Positions 1 through 8,671 of a DNA stretch of 64,000 nt are shown one piece after another. The position numbers and the translations under genes were made by a program. The stretch is from Actinomucor elegans (taxonomy: Eukaryota; Mucoromycota; Mucoromycetes; Mucorales; Mucoraceae). The first letter of the stretch is position 1, and each line of letters begins with the position of its first letter. Where the stretch lies: contig JAMSLZ010000006.1 in NCBI GenBank assembly GCA_026027325.1, positions 930,001 through 994,000 on the forward strand. Reading direction: 5' to 3'. The notes below the pieces were generated by a model. That model saw nothing but the letters and a program-made list of their open reading frames with translations. It did no database searches and had not been told where the DNA came from.

Positions 1-28
1 GCGTGTATTAACTCTCGTATTTGGATAG

Positions 29-580
29 TCCTTCTATACTATTTATCGTTTTCGAAGCGATCATTAATGTAGCCATGATTGTAGAAGTTACAACGAGATT
101 GCTAGCGCTTGGCAGAGTAAGTGTCTGAATTGCGTGTAACGTGTTGCATAGTGCACAATTTAAATCGCCTTATTAGAGATACTGGAAGTCCGTTTGGAAC
201 ATAGTGGATATTGTATTGGTAGGGCTTTGTGCTGTGACATTGATCGTGTTAACGACCGGATGTTCGGTTGGTAAGCGTAGTGAGGCTATCTTTGATACTG
301 TTTTGCTGGTGATTCGTAATGGATTTCAGTTGTTTCGATTGTTCATGATGTTGAGAAAGTAAGTTCTGTCCTTGGGGCTACACGCAGCTTGAATAACTGA
401 TACTTCTTTGGTAGAAATCAATATTCACTTCACGCGAGATCAACACGCATAGATTTTGATGATATACCTGACGTTGAACGTGAGCCTTCACTCGAATTTA
501 CAGCTTTGGATCGAGACAGAGGATTGGATGAAAGCTTCCTAGATGATGAAGACTCTGATAGTGAACAGGGTCGATTATAA
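29..580 (+). CDS. voltage-sensor-like membrane protein, 3' part
   Basis: Partial gene entering from the left edge. Three exons fit: 29-116, 177-358 and 415-580, with GTAAGT donors at 117 and 359 and acceptors ending TAG at 28, 176 and 414; all junctions keep frame. The joined C-terminal ~144 residues contain a hydrophobic helix with acidic and basic residues (FEAIINVAMIVEV), a second helix (NIVDIVLVGLCAVTLIVL) and an arginine-bearing helix (VIRNGFQLFRLFMMLRKNQ), then a soluble acidic tail ending SEQGRL. This S2-S3-S4 order, with Asp in S3 and Arg in S4, is that of the four-helix voltage-sensor fold (ion transport superfamily, as in Hv1 and TPTE). S4 arginines are spaced irregularly, so voltage sensing is not assured. 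No pore helix follows S4. An AATAAA lies at 637. It is convergent with zuotin. Alternative: another four-helix membrane protein. Confidence 0.5.
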
Positions 581-713
581 ATCATATTAAAACAACCATT
601 TGTACATATTATTTTTCCCCAACTCGTCCCCTTTTTAATAAATCGTCGTTCTATTGTAACAAAAAAAAAACCTTTTATTATTGTCTTTTTTTTTTCAATT
701 AAAAAGAGAGAAC

Positions 714-2060
714 TTAGAGAGCAGCAGTGAAGACTTCGTTAAGGTTCTTGTCAGTAACAGCCTTTTCAAAAGTCTTGCGAAGAGCTTCGAGTTGTTCAGC
801 AGACTTGTTCTTGGCGAGGATATCATCAAGCTTGAACAATTGACTGTCAATCTCGTCAGCAGTTGCAGGAGCAGCACCAGCAGGTAAAGCATAGTTGTTA
901 TCCTTGACAATAGCCTTGATAGTCTTCTTTTCCTTCTTGATAGCACGCTTAGCCATCTCCTTGGCCTTCTTGGAATCAGCAGCAGCTTCCTTAGCAGCAG
1001 CCTCGGCCTTTTCGGCAGCGATTCTCTCTTCTTCAGCCTTCTTAGCAGCAGCTTCAGCAGCAGCCTTATCAGCAGCAGCCTTAGCATCCTTCTTGGCATT
1101 TCTCTTCTTCTTTTCTTCGGCCTTGAAGATAGCAATACGAGGATCAACACTTAAACAAGTATCAACGAGTTGACGAAGACGGGCATTATCTTCCTTCTTG
1201 AGTTGAGCACGTTGAGCACGGTTCTTCTTTTCTTGGTAACGCTTATCATCACGGTTATCAGAACCTTCAGCACCTTCCTTGTCAAGCCATTCAAAGGTTC
1301 TCCAAGAATCAAAGTTGTAGAAGAAATCATAGAAACCTTCAACTTCTTCCTTGGAAGAGTTGGCATCACCGAGAGAAGGAACGGGTTGCTTGTTAGAGAA
1401 ACGGGCTTCACGTTCAAATACAGGACGCCATAATTCGTAAAAGTCACCCTTGGATTTGGCAGTAGGAGCATCTTCTTCAAGATGAGCCATACCGAAATCA
1501 ACAGAATCGTATTGACGACGGGTGACAGGGTTCATCAAGGTATCGTAAGCCTTGGCAATACACTTGAAGAAAGCATCATCGTTCTTGTCAGCCTTCTTAT
1601 CAGGATGGTGCAAAAGAACCATACGACGATGGGCCTTTTTGATTTGATCTTCGGTAGCGCTGTAACGGAGCTTGGTTAAACCGAGAACAGCATAGTTATC
1701 TTGGCTCTTCCATTGAGTAGGGTCTTGGTTAACAGTATCGATATCAACATCCTCGTACTCGAATTCAACAGTCTCTTCTTCAACAACTTGGTTAGCCTTC
1801 TCTTGGGCTTGATGAAGTTCGTCTTCAGAGAAAGTACGGTTGTGAGTCTTTCTGCGAGCATGAGCAAGGAAATGACGACCAACAGGTTCAATAAGACGAT
1901 CAGTAGCAGCTAAAAAAAGTCGTGTTTTAGTTGATTAATTACTTCTTTTTTTATTGCAATTAAGAAACTTACGGCTCAAAGAACCGTGGACAACAGAAGC
2001 TTGATCAGCCTTGTAGGAAGCAGGAGGAGGAGGAAGCAAAAAGTCAAGAGTCAAAGACAT
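714..2060 (-). CDS. zuo1: Zuotin, ribosome-associated J-domain co-chaperone
   Basis: Two exons, 2060-1973 and 1909-714, joined over an intron 1972-1910 (donor GTAAG, acceptor TAG), give 427 residues, close to yeast Zuo1 (433). Zuotin pairs with the Hsp70 Ssz1 in the ribosome-associated complex and stimulates Ssb at the ribosomal tunnel exit. Visible landmarks: an N-terminal segment with PVGRHFLAHARR; a J domain around residues 98-170 with the catalytic HPD at about 131-133 inside MVLLHHPDKK; the zuotin-homology region with FYDFFYNFDSWRTFEWLD; a long charged Ala/Lys/Glu helix (about 285-350) that binds rRNA in the family; and a C-terminal helical bundle. There are no SANT domains, as in fungal Zuo1 and unlike animal MPP11/DNAJC2. 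The ATG at 2060 is chosen because it precedes a proline-rich start typical of the family. Confidence 0.93.
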
Positions 2061-2675
2061 GTTAAATATATGGTCGATAAAGAAAAAGAAACTCTGTGAT
2101 TACAGTTGTCTCAAAATTTTCTATTAAGCGGGGCAAGCCAAGCCACAGTAAGAAAGTAAGCGAATCTTTATTTTTTAAAACTACCTCCTTGGGTTCACAT
2201 TTTGCCATAAGCATATCACTTTCGAGGGAAAATTTATTATATGGATATACTCCCTGGTTTTTTAGCTACAGCATGACAACATTTTTGAATATATTTTCAT
2301 ATGAAGAGATCAAATTATGATCTTAAAACAGAAATGTTAGTAACTTCGTATAACGAAATATTTTAATAAAAAATGTATAGCAATATATCTACTTCATTAG
2401 ATGCTGTAACAAACTGCATACGAGTTTTGTTATTCTTGTTATATGTGTTTCCTATTTCCATTATAAAAAGACTGCATTGAAGTAAAGTGGGAGACCTTTC
2501 GAAAATATATTAGCCTTGGAAGAAAAAAAAAAAAAAGGTAGTAGTAGTTTATTTTATCTGCCGTCATCCAATAATAATAACCATATTATGCATTTAATGA
2601 TCCGTTATCCAATTAAATGGCTTTTTATAATTGATCGATTTTTTTGGAGCTTTTACCTCAAATTTTCAAACCTTT
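2061..2675. other. intergenic, zuotin upstream region
   Basis: About 0.6 kb between the zuotin start and the left end of the DIRS element. It is AT-rich with a 13-nt A run near 2524. I see no conserved coding sequence; the 74-codon open frame at 2096-2320 has no recognisable features. Confidence 0.6.
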
Positions 2676-2724
2676 GATTGTTTGTTGTTCCTAAAACAAT
2701 CTCAGTTGGCTCCACTCCGTCTTC

Positions 2725-2807
2725 TAATGTGATAGATGCTCTCAGAGCCACGCTTTATTTTCCTTTTTGTAATAAATAATAGTTTCCCTTTCTTCCCTAT
2801 ATCTTTC
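2725..2807 (+). repeat. DIRS left inverted terminal repeat
   Basis: 83 bp that read as the exact reverse complement of 6869-6951 by direct comparison. It begins TAATGTGATAG and ends CCCTATATCTTTC, just before the Gag start at 2833. Confidence 0.93.
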
Positions 2808-2832
2808 AAAGCCACGCATCGTGGGGTTAACT

Positions 2833-3708
2833 ATGGATAATATCAATATAACTAATGTTCAAGAGTCTAACCAGCAAACAAACCTCACTCGCGCACAAGT
2901 GGAGGCCCTATTCAGAGAGCTCGAAGAACAACGAGCAAGAGAAAGAGAAATTCAAGTCAACGGGACTGAACTCCCCTTGGTTATTAGCGAAACCTTGGAC
3001 AATGCATCTTCAGCACAACTTAAGGACGATTTCAAACAATACAAAAGAACCATCCAGCGTTACAACCATGACACTTGGACAAAAGCAGAACAAATCAACA
3101 GAGAATTTATTCCGGACCTCAAAAACTGGAAGGTGGATGCGTATCAGCTCGTCAGTACCATTCATAAGATCACTGAAACAACACGACTCCAGGCTAGAGC
3201 CAGTACAGAATTGTACGAACAACTTCAGTATCTGCAAGACAAAGCAGAATTTACCTCAGGAAAAGATAGAGAAATCTTTAATAACACCATTGAGCAAGCC
3301 CAACGACTTGCAATTTTCGGATTTGGCTCAGCGAAATTACAAGAAAATGAGGCGAAAGAGGTTTCCCTCAAAGCGCTTAGGCTACCTTCAAGCATCAAAC
3401 ACTTGGAATATTCACCAGAAGAAGATGGAAAAGCGAATACTTTCGATAGAAACTTTGTTGAACAACTTCAAAAAGCTCGCTTTGAAGACAAGGTCATCAG
3501 AGATGCAACGTCGTTTAGTAGGGGAAACTTCAGCAACAATCGTGGATTTAATGGAACACGAGGAAGAGGAAGGTCAAGAGGTGGACCGTGGCGTGGGAAC
3601 TGGTCACGCGGTCACTCTTTTCAACATGGAGGACGAGGCAGAGGCACTCTCCCCTCCAATCAACAGAATTCACAGCCCTCCCCTTCAGTGGCCAACAACA
3701 ACCTATAG
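2833..3708 (+). CDS. DIRS ORF1, Gag-like protein
   Basis: 291 residues from the first ATG (2833), 26 nt after the left inverted repeat. The N-terminal two thirds are helical and charged, with likely coiled coils (an ALFRELEEQRAREREI stretch and two later Glu/Lys-rich helices). The C-terminal ~70 residues form an RG/RGG-rich nucleic-acid-binding tail (GTRGRGRSRGGPW, GGRGRG). Such a coiled-coil plus basic-tail protein takes the Gag position in DIRS elements; there is no CCHC knuckle. The stop is at 3706-3708. The RT frame overlaps the last 120 nt in the -1 frame. A GTG 12 nt upstream is in frame but unlikely as a eukaryotic start. Confidence 0.8.
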   Translation: MDNINITNVQESNQQTNLTRAQVEALFRELEEQRAREREIQVNGTELPLVISETLDNASSAQLKDDFKQYKRTIQRYNHDTWTKAEQINREFIPDLKNWKVDAYQLVSTIHKITETTRLQARASTELYEQLQYLQDKAEFTSGKDREIFNNTIEQAQRLAIFGFGSAKLQENEAKEVSLKALRLPSSIKHLEYSPEEDGKANTFDRNFVEQLQKARFEDKVIRDATSFSRGNFSNNRGFNGTRGRGRSRGGPWRGNWSRGHSFQHGGRGRGTLPSNQQNSQPSPSVANNNL

Positions 3709-5645
3709 TTCAACAACTGCCGCAGAACCCTCAACAACAAACCAACAAGACATCTCCTATTCAACATTATACAACACCACAAGACGGCATCTTACCTGGA
3801 GGCCGTCTTACTCATTTCCACAAATATTGGACACAGATAACAACTCATCCATTTCCTCTTTCAATCGTCAAGGAAGGATACAAAATTCCGTTTGCCACCC
3901 GTCCGATACCATGGAAAATCAATGTATTACAACTCAACTCAACAGAACAGCAAGCCGCCAACGAAGCTGTCAAAAAATTTTTATCCGCAGGAATAATAGA
4001 GATAATGCCAACTCAATCAAAAGATTACCTTTCAAAGTTCTTCACAATTCAAGAAAAAACAAAGCGCAGGCCGATTCTGAACTGTCAACGGCTAAATCAA
4101 CATATCCAATGCGAGCACTTCAAAATGGAAGGTATCCCGGCACTAAGAGAATTGATCGAACAAGGAGATTTTATGTGCAAAATCGACTTGAAGGACGCCT
4201 ATACAGTGGTTCCAATCCATCCAAAATCACGAAGATACCTCACTTTCAAAAACGAAGGCGTTGTTTACCAGTATCGATCGCTAGCGTTTGGCCTAAACGT
4301 AGCTCCTCGTCTGTTCTCAAAAATAATGCGTTACGCTATCGAACCTTTACGTCAAGAAGGTATCCGTCTAGTCTACTACCTAGACGATATTTGTTTACTG
4401 TCAAAAACAAAAAGAGACTTGCTCGCAACCACCAGAAAGGTAATTACTCATCTCCAATCCTTGGGATTTATAATCAACGAAGAAAAAAGTCTTCTCACAC
4501 CATCACAGACACAAGAGTTCTTGGGTTTTCAATTCAATACAAAGAAAATGAAAATTACAGTACCACTGCAGAAAATAAACAAACTTTTGTTAAAGATCCG
4601 TCAAGCTACTCAACCAGTCCAACGCACATGCAGATGGATAGCGGGCCTGTTGGGCAAAGTAACATCAATGATTCCAGCTATAGGAGAAGCTCTTCTCCAC
4701 ATTCGCTATTTACAGAGAGATCTAGCGAAGAGTCTTCACAAAAACAATCAGAACTGGGAGATGCCATGCCAAATATCCCCTCAGAGTTTACAAGAATTTC
4801 ATTGGTGGAAGGAATCAATCTCATCGAAGAACGGCCTACCTATTCAAGCAATAACAGTTCCTGCTCCCCAACTAACGATATACACAGACAGTTCAGACAC
4901 AGGTTGGGGGGTGAGCTCACCAATGATATCAACATTCGGGTTTTGGAACAACCAAGACAAATCGACCTCAATAAACGTTCGCGAACTGAAGGCAGTCTAT
5001 TATGCATTGAAAATGCATGCTCTAAGATTAGAAAATTGCACGATAAAGGTTTTCACAGACAACACCACAGCCCTCAAATACACAACAAAATTTGGAGGTA
5101 CAGCCTCTCATCAGCTACAGGAACTGGCAATACTGATTCAAGAACTCTGCAACCGCTACCACTTGACAGTGACTTATCAACACATCGCGGGATTACAAAA
5201 CACTCTCGCAGACCAACTATCCAGGAAACAGATTCCACTTTACGAACAAACCATTCCGAAAAAACTATTTCATCAAGTGATACAACAATGGGGACCGCTT
5301 GTAGTGGACGCCTTTGCGGCTTCCCACAACCATCAACTGAAGAGATACTGGAGTCTTCATCCAGATCCATCAGCCGAGGCACAAGACGCGTTTCAACAAA
5401 AATGGCTCAAAAAAGGGATGTTTTTGAATCCCCCCTGGAAATTAATCCCAAAAGTGATACAACAGCTGAAGAAACAGAAGATACATCAAGCAGTTTTGAT
5501 CACTCCTCTGTGGCCCAGTCAATATTGGTACCCAATGGTCTTGAGAATGAAGCACTTGGACAACCCAATTATAATGAAGATCAACAAGAGGTTCTCACTG
5601 ACCGCTTGGCTATTATCAGCAACGCAAGGCACAAGTCTGGTTTAA
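3588..5645 (+). CDS. DIRS ORF2, reverse transcriptase / RNase H
   Basis: Up to 685 codons open. The RT has an LKDAYTVVPIHP block (first catalytic Asp), FGLNVAPRLFSKIM, and YYLDDICLL (the YxDD-type metal-binding motif), followed by an LGFQFNTKKM block. RNase H follows with YTDSSDTGWG, a RELKAVYYAL glutamate, a TDNTTALKY aspartate and a QLSR end. After it comes the DAFAASHN..PPWKLI..LITPLWPSQYWYP segment typical of DIRS/Ngaro/PAT polymerases. The frame begins inside ORF1 without an ATG and lies -1 relative to ORF1, so expression probably needs -1 frameshifting or another recoding event in 3588-3708. I found no textbook slippery heptamer there. The stop at 5643-5645 overlaps the recombinase frame. 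Confidence 0.9.
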   Translation: MAWELVTRSLFSTWRTRQRHSPLQSTEFTALPFSGQQQPIVQQLPQNPQQQTNKTSPIQHYTTPQDGILPGGRLTHFHKYWTQITTHPFPLSIVKEGYKIPFATRPIPWKINVLQLNSTEQQAANEAVKKFLSAGIIEIMPTQSKDYLSKFFTIQEKTKRRPILNCQRLNQHIQCEHFKMEGIPALRELIEQGDFMCKIDLKDAYTVVPIHPKSRRYLTFKNEGVVYQYRSLAFGLNVAPRLFSKIMRYAIEPLRQEGIRLVYYLDDICLLSKTKRDLLATTRKVITHLQSLGFIINEEKSLLTPSQTQEFLGFQFNTKKMKITVPLQKINKLLLKIRQATQPVQRTCRWIAGLLGKVTSMIPAIGEALLHIRYLQRDLAKSLHKNNQNWEMPCQISPQSLQEFHWWKESISSKNGLPIQAITVPAPQLTIYTDSSDTGWGVSSPMISTFGFWNNQDKSTSINVRELKAVYYALKMHALRLENCTIKVFTDNTTALKYTTKFGGTASHQLQELAILIQELCNRYHLTVTYQHIAGLQNTLADQLSRKQIPLYEQTIPKKLFHQVIQQWGPLVVDAFAASHNHQLKRYWSLHPDPSAEAQDAFQQKWLKKGMFLNPPWKLIPKVIQQLKKQKIHQAVLITPLWPSQYWYPMVLRMKHLDNPIIMKINKRFSLTAWLLSATQGTSLV

Positions 5646-6775
5646 CCGACACTGCTAGTATTGAATATCTTAAAAATTCAACACGCAAAAGCACCACAAA
5701 AATATACGATAATGGATGGCGACAATGGCATCGTTGGTGTTTACAACAAAACCCAAAAATTGTTCCGACGGCTTACAACTGTGCAAATATTTTACAATTT
5801 TTAGTCGCTAATAACAAATACAGCAGCAATCACTTAAACACCTTAAGATCTTCCATAGCTTCGGTCTTTCGTGAACTGTACCCGGATGAAATGCCGTTAG
5901 CAATCCAACCAACAATTCAAGCCTTCTTTGCAGCAAAGCGTAGATCAGAAGTAAAAATTCCTACACCTCAACAGTTGGAAACATGGGATACAAACAAAAT
6001 GACTATGTTCATTCTTTCATCTTGGGCAGATTCAAATAACCTAAACTTATATGATTTACAACTCAAAACAATTGCTTTACTTTGCTTAGCTACGATGGCC
6101 AGACCAAGATCGGATATGGGCAGACTTCAATTTCGTGACACTATCTTTCAGTATCAAGATTCAACAAATTCAACTCTTACAGGAGTCACAGTACACTTTC
6201 GTGAGCCCAAAGAAACTCAAGTCAAGACATCTAAGTTAGGCGTTCTTCAAGATTCTCGCTTATGCCCGGTATCTACTCTAAATGTATTTGTTCAAAAAAC
6301 TGCGATTTTAAGGAGAAATCTACCTGTGGATCACACTTTATTCTTAGCTTTTATTGAAAAACCAGAATCAGTTACCTCCATTCGTCCATCAACCATGTCC
6401 AACTGGGTTAAACTACTAATGGAAAAATCGGGTATCGACACCACTAAATTCAAAGCACATTCAATACGAGCGGCGTCAAGTACAAAAGCGGTGGAAAAGG
6501 GACACTCTATCGATTCAGTAAAAGAACATGCTGGCTGGAGCCTTAACTCAAATACTTTTGAAAAATTCTATTATAAACCAACAAATCAAGAATCCTCAAG
6601 TACGGCAATCACTTATTCAATTTTTTCTCAAACGGAAAACACTATCACATTAGAAGACGGAGTGGAGCCAACTGAGATTGTTTTAGGAACAACAAACAAT
6701 CCTAATGTTGGCGAAACGAAGTCAAATAATGTGATAGATACCCACCCTTGGTATCGCCGATTTCTAGGAATCTAG
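5402..6775 (+). CDS. DIRS ORF3, tyrosine recombinase
   Basis: A phage-integrase-family recombinase that integrates the circular cDNA without a DDE integrase. The core runs from about 5640 to 6620. The N-terminal SAM-like domain contains TTKIYDNGWRQWHRWC. The catalytic set is visible: Arg in ATMARPRSDM, His-x-x-Arg in AHSIRAASS, His/Trp in KEHAGWSL, and the nucleophilic Tyr in FEKFYYKP. The start is uncertain. The first ATG in this frame close to the domain is at 5402 (457 codons), inside the RT frame, but the frame is open back to 2855. The 3' end (6642-6737) doubles as the internal complementary region, and the stop is at 6773-6775. Confidence 0.9.
   Translation: MAQKRDVFESPLEINPKSDTTAEETEDTSSSFDHSSVAQSILVPNGLENEALGQPNYNEDQQEVLTDRLAIISNARHKSGLTDTASIEYLKNSTRKSTTKIYDNGWRQWHRWCLQQNPKIVPTAYNCANILQFLVANNKYSSNHLNTLRSSIASVFRELYPDEMPLAIQPTIQAFFAAKRRSEVKIPTPQQLETWDTNKMTMFILSSWADSNNLNLYDLQLKTIALLCLATMARPRSDMGRLQFRDTIFQYQDSTNSTLTGVTVHFREPKETQVKTSKLGVLQDSRLCPVSTLNVFVQKTAILRRNLPVDHTLFLAFIEKPESVTSIRPSTMSNWVKLLMEKSGIDTTKFKAHSIRAASSTKAVEKGHSIDSVKEHAGWSLNSNTFEKFYYKPTNQESSSTAITYSIFSQTENTITLEDGVEPTEIVLGTTNNPNVGETKSNNVIDTHPWYRRFLGI
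6642..6737 (+). repeat. DIRS internal complementary region
   Basis: Positions 6642-6701 are the reverse complement of the left end (2676-2735), and 6698-6737 are the reverse complement of the right end (6941-6980). The region lies inside the 3' coding part of the tyrosine recombinase, so the same bases serve as template for end joining and encode the last ~45 residues. Confidence 0.9.
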
Positions 6776-6811
6776 TTAACATAATTATATATTTTATATC
6801 TCACTCCCTCC

Positions 6812-6812
<1 letters not shown>

Positions 6813-6847
<35 letters not shown>
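6813..6847. repeat. A35 tract inside the DIRS element
   Basis: Thirty-five consecutive A residues between the recombinase stop and the right inverted repeat. It could be a captured poly(A) tail or slippage growth; assembly length may be imprecise. Confidence 0.9.
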
Positions 6848-6851
<4 letters not shown>

Positions 6852-6868
6852 ATAGTAATGCTTAGGCA

Positions 6869-6951
6869 GAAAGATATAGGGAAGAAAGGGAAACTATTAT
6901 TTATTACAAAAAGGAAAATAAAGCGTGGCTCTGAGAGCATCTATCACATTA
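6869..6951 (-). repeat. DIRS right inverted terminal repeat
   Basis: Reverse complement of 2725-2807 over 83 bp with no mismatch seen. It follows the A35 tract and a short AT-rich spacer. Confidence 0.93.
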
Positions 6952-7217
6952 TTTGACTTCGTTTCGCCAACATTAGGATTAAAGCTTTTGGCTGTCCAAT
7001 TTTCATTTTCCTGTTACAACCTTAAGTACAATTCATTTTGTGTATATACATGATTAAAGTAGAATGAAATTACTCTACAGATTAAAAGATTTTATTATTC
7101 ATATCATTATCCAATGAATTTTTGATATATCCTAACGCGAAAATCGTGTGTGATTCATGCGACTGTCGGTTACTTTTTTTTTTTTTTTTTTTTTTTGCAT
7201 ATTTTATTTCAGCAACA

Positions 7218-8561
7218 ATGAGCACTGTTCAAGATCAATCACCACAAAAACGATTGTCAAGGCGATCTCGACAGGCACAAACAGTTGCAAATAAATATAG
7301 TAAGCTTGCTCCGGCAAAAGAAACCCCAAAGCCTCGAGGTAAACCATGGTAATAGACAAATACCCAGCCATTCAACTCAATAATCTCAATATAGAATCAA
7401 AAGATCCATTTGACTTTTCGAGCGACTCGTCATTGAGCGAAGAAGAACAAATAGTAGAACAACTTAAGGTACGCCCTAAAAAAAAGCAAGTCTCTTCTAC
7501 CAAGGAAATACAAGCAAAACGTCGAAGGTTTGCGGACACGATACCTAAAACCTTCCCACTGCGCGTCAAAAAAGAGGATATAAAGATTCATAAAACACCC
7601 ATAGTGGATACAGAAACCATTGCAAGAGAGATAACTTTTGTTGCGAAATATAACAGGCTAAATATCATCTGTGTCGCTATTATCCCAGCCAAGAGGCCAT
7701 GTACTGATCAAACTGACCTGGTTGAACCTCGAAATGAATATGAATGGGAGATGTCCAATACTCTTAGTATATGTAGAAACATGGCTACCTATATTGATTA
7801 TTTCATTATGAGCCCCGGAGAAATGAACGTGAAATACCTCAAGGATTTACCAAATCATCCTGCTCGGTTTTTTATAAAACCGTATTATGAATATGGTACT
7901 CTAAGAGCTTACTTGAATGGCAAGGCAAAAAAGGTAAGTGATATATATAGAATTAGTAGAATAAAATCTGAAGAACGTGTATCATAAATCAGGACTAGTA
8001 ATTGAGCCTTATTATCTTCTTCATATGGCTATTACATTATTTACTGCTTTAACAGATGCTCATTCTCAAGATATTGCACTGGTAGACCTTACACAAGATG
8101 CTTTCTTAGTCGGTATGGATGGAGGGCTTTATTTTACTAAATTTAGATCATGCATCGACTTGAATGAACGGTCATACCCGCCATGGATCCCTTTAGATGC
8201 TGTAATATGTCCAGGTAATGAGGCTCATATTCGCGAGATTGAGGATACTAACACTAATAAAGAAAAAATAGGGTCCAAGCTCAAGTATAGTAAGGAAACA
8301 GACGTGTTTTGCGCTTCAAACTTATTATTGGAATTGATTCAGAAATCCAGCAAAGAAGAACCTAAACTGTATATTCAGAACAAAAAATTAAAGTCTATAC
8401 ATATTATCGAAGATAATGTAAACCCTATATACGATTCTTTATTGCCTATTATTGAACAGGGCCTCAGGTACAATGGTGCTAACCGACCCACTGCTGAAGT
8501 TATGTTGAACTGTTTCCAGAAGATGCGTGCTAAAGCGCTCGGGATTCAATGCGGCCTTTGA
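7218..8561 (+). CDS. pseudokinase-like protein
   Basis: Three exons fit: 7218-7299, 7368-7933 (an acceptor at 7355 also keeps frame) and 7974-8561. The second intron would be only 40 nt (GTAAGT at 7934, acceptor GAAG at 7973). The more canonical CAG at 7992 breaks the frame, so this junction needs checking. The N-terminal ~90 residues are basic and Ser-rich, with a QKRLSRRSRQAQ start. The rest follows a protein-kinase fold: a hinge-like KPYYEYGTLRAYL, then LLHMAITLFTALTDAHSQ (alpha-E), ALVDLTQDAFLV where HRDxxxxN belongs, LYFTKF where DFG belongs, ETDVFCASNLLLELI (alpha-F) and NRPTAEVMLNCF (the C-lobe RPT motif). The catalytic HRD Asp context, DFG, the Gly loop and VAIK Lys are not recognisable, so catalysis is unlikely. 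Alternative: a very divergent active kinase. Confidence 0.55.
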
Positions 8562-8671
8562 ACCAATATGTGACTTGCTCCAGAATTTTTTAAAAAAAAA
8601 AAGAATCTCGAATACTCAAGGGTATTTGGAAAGGCACTATTCAATAAACGTATTGCGTTTGCGCTTAAATA

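Larger units (their letters stand above)
2676..6980 (+). mobile_element. complete DIRS-type tyrosine-recombinase retrotransposon
   Basis: The element has the diagnostic DIRS layout: inverted terminal repeats (2725-2807 and 6869-6951, 83 bp, identical by eye), terminal extensions outside them (2676-2735 and 6941-6980), and an internal complementary region at 6642-6737 made of the reverse complement of both extensions. The left extension matches 6642-6701 and the right extension matches 6698-6737, overlapping by AATC. That is the arrangement used to close the circular intermediate in DIRS1-like elements. It encodes a Gag-like protein, RT/RNase H and a tyrosine recombinase, all without internal stops, so it looks recently active. 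No target duplication is expected or seen. An A35 tract (6813-6847) lies between the last gene and the right repeat. Termini are placed where homology to the internal region stops. Confidence 0.92.

Noticed and set aside
695..1150. Leu/Arg-rich open frame opposite the zuotin exon
   Set aside because: It is a shifted-frame shadow of the Ala/Lys/Glu-rich zuotin helix.
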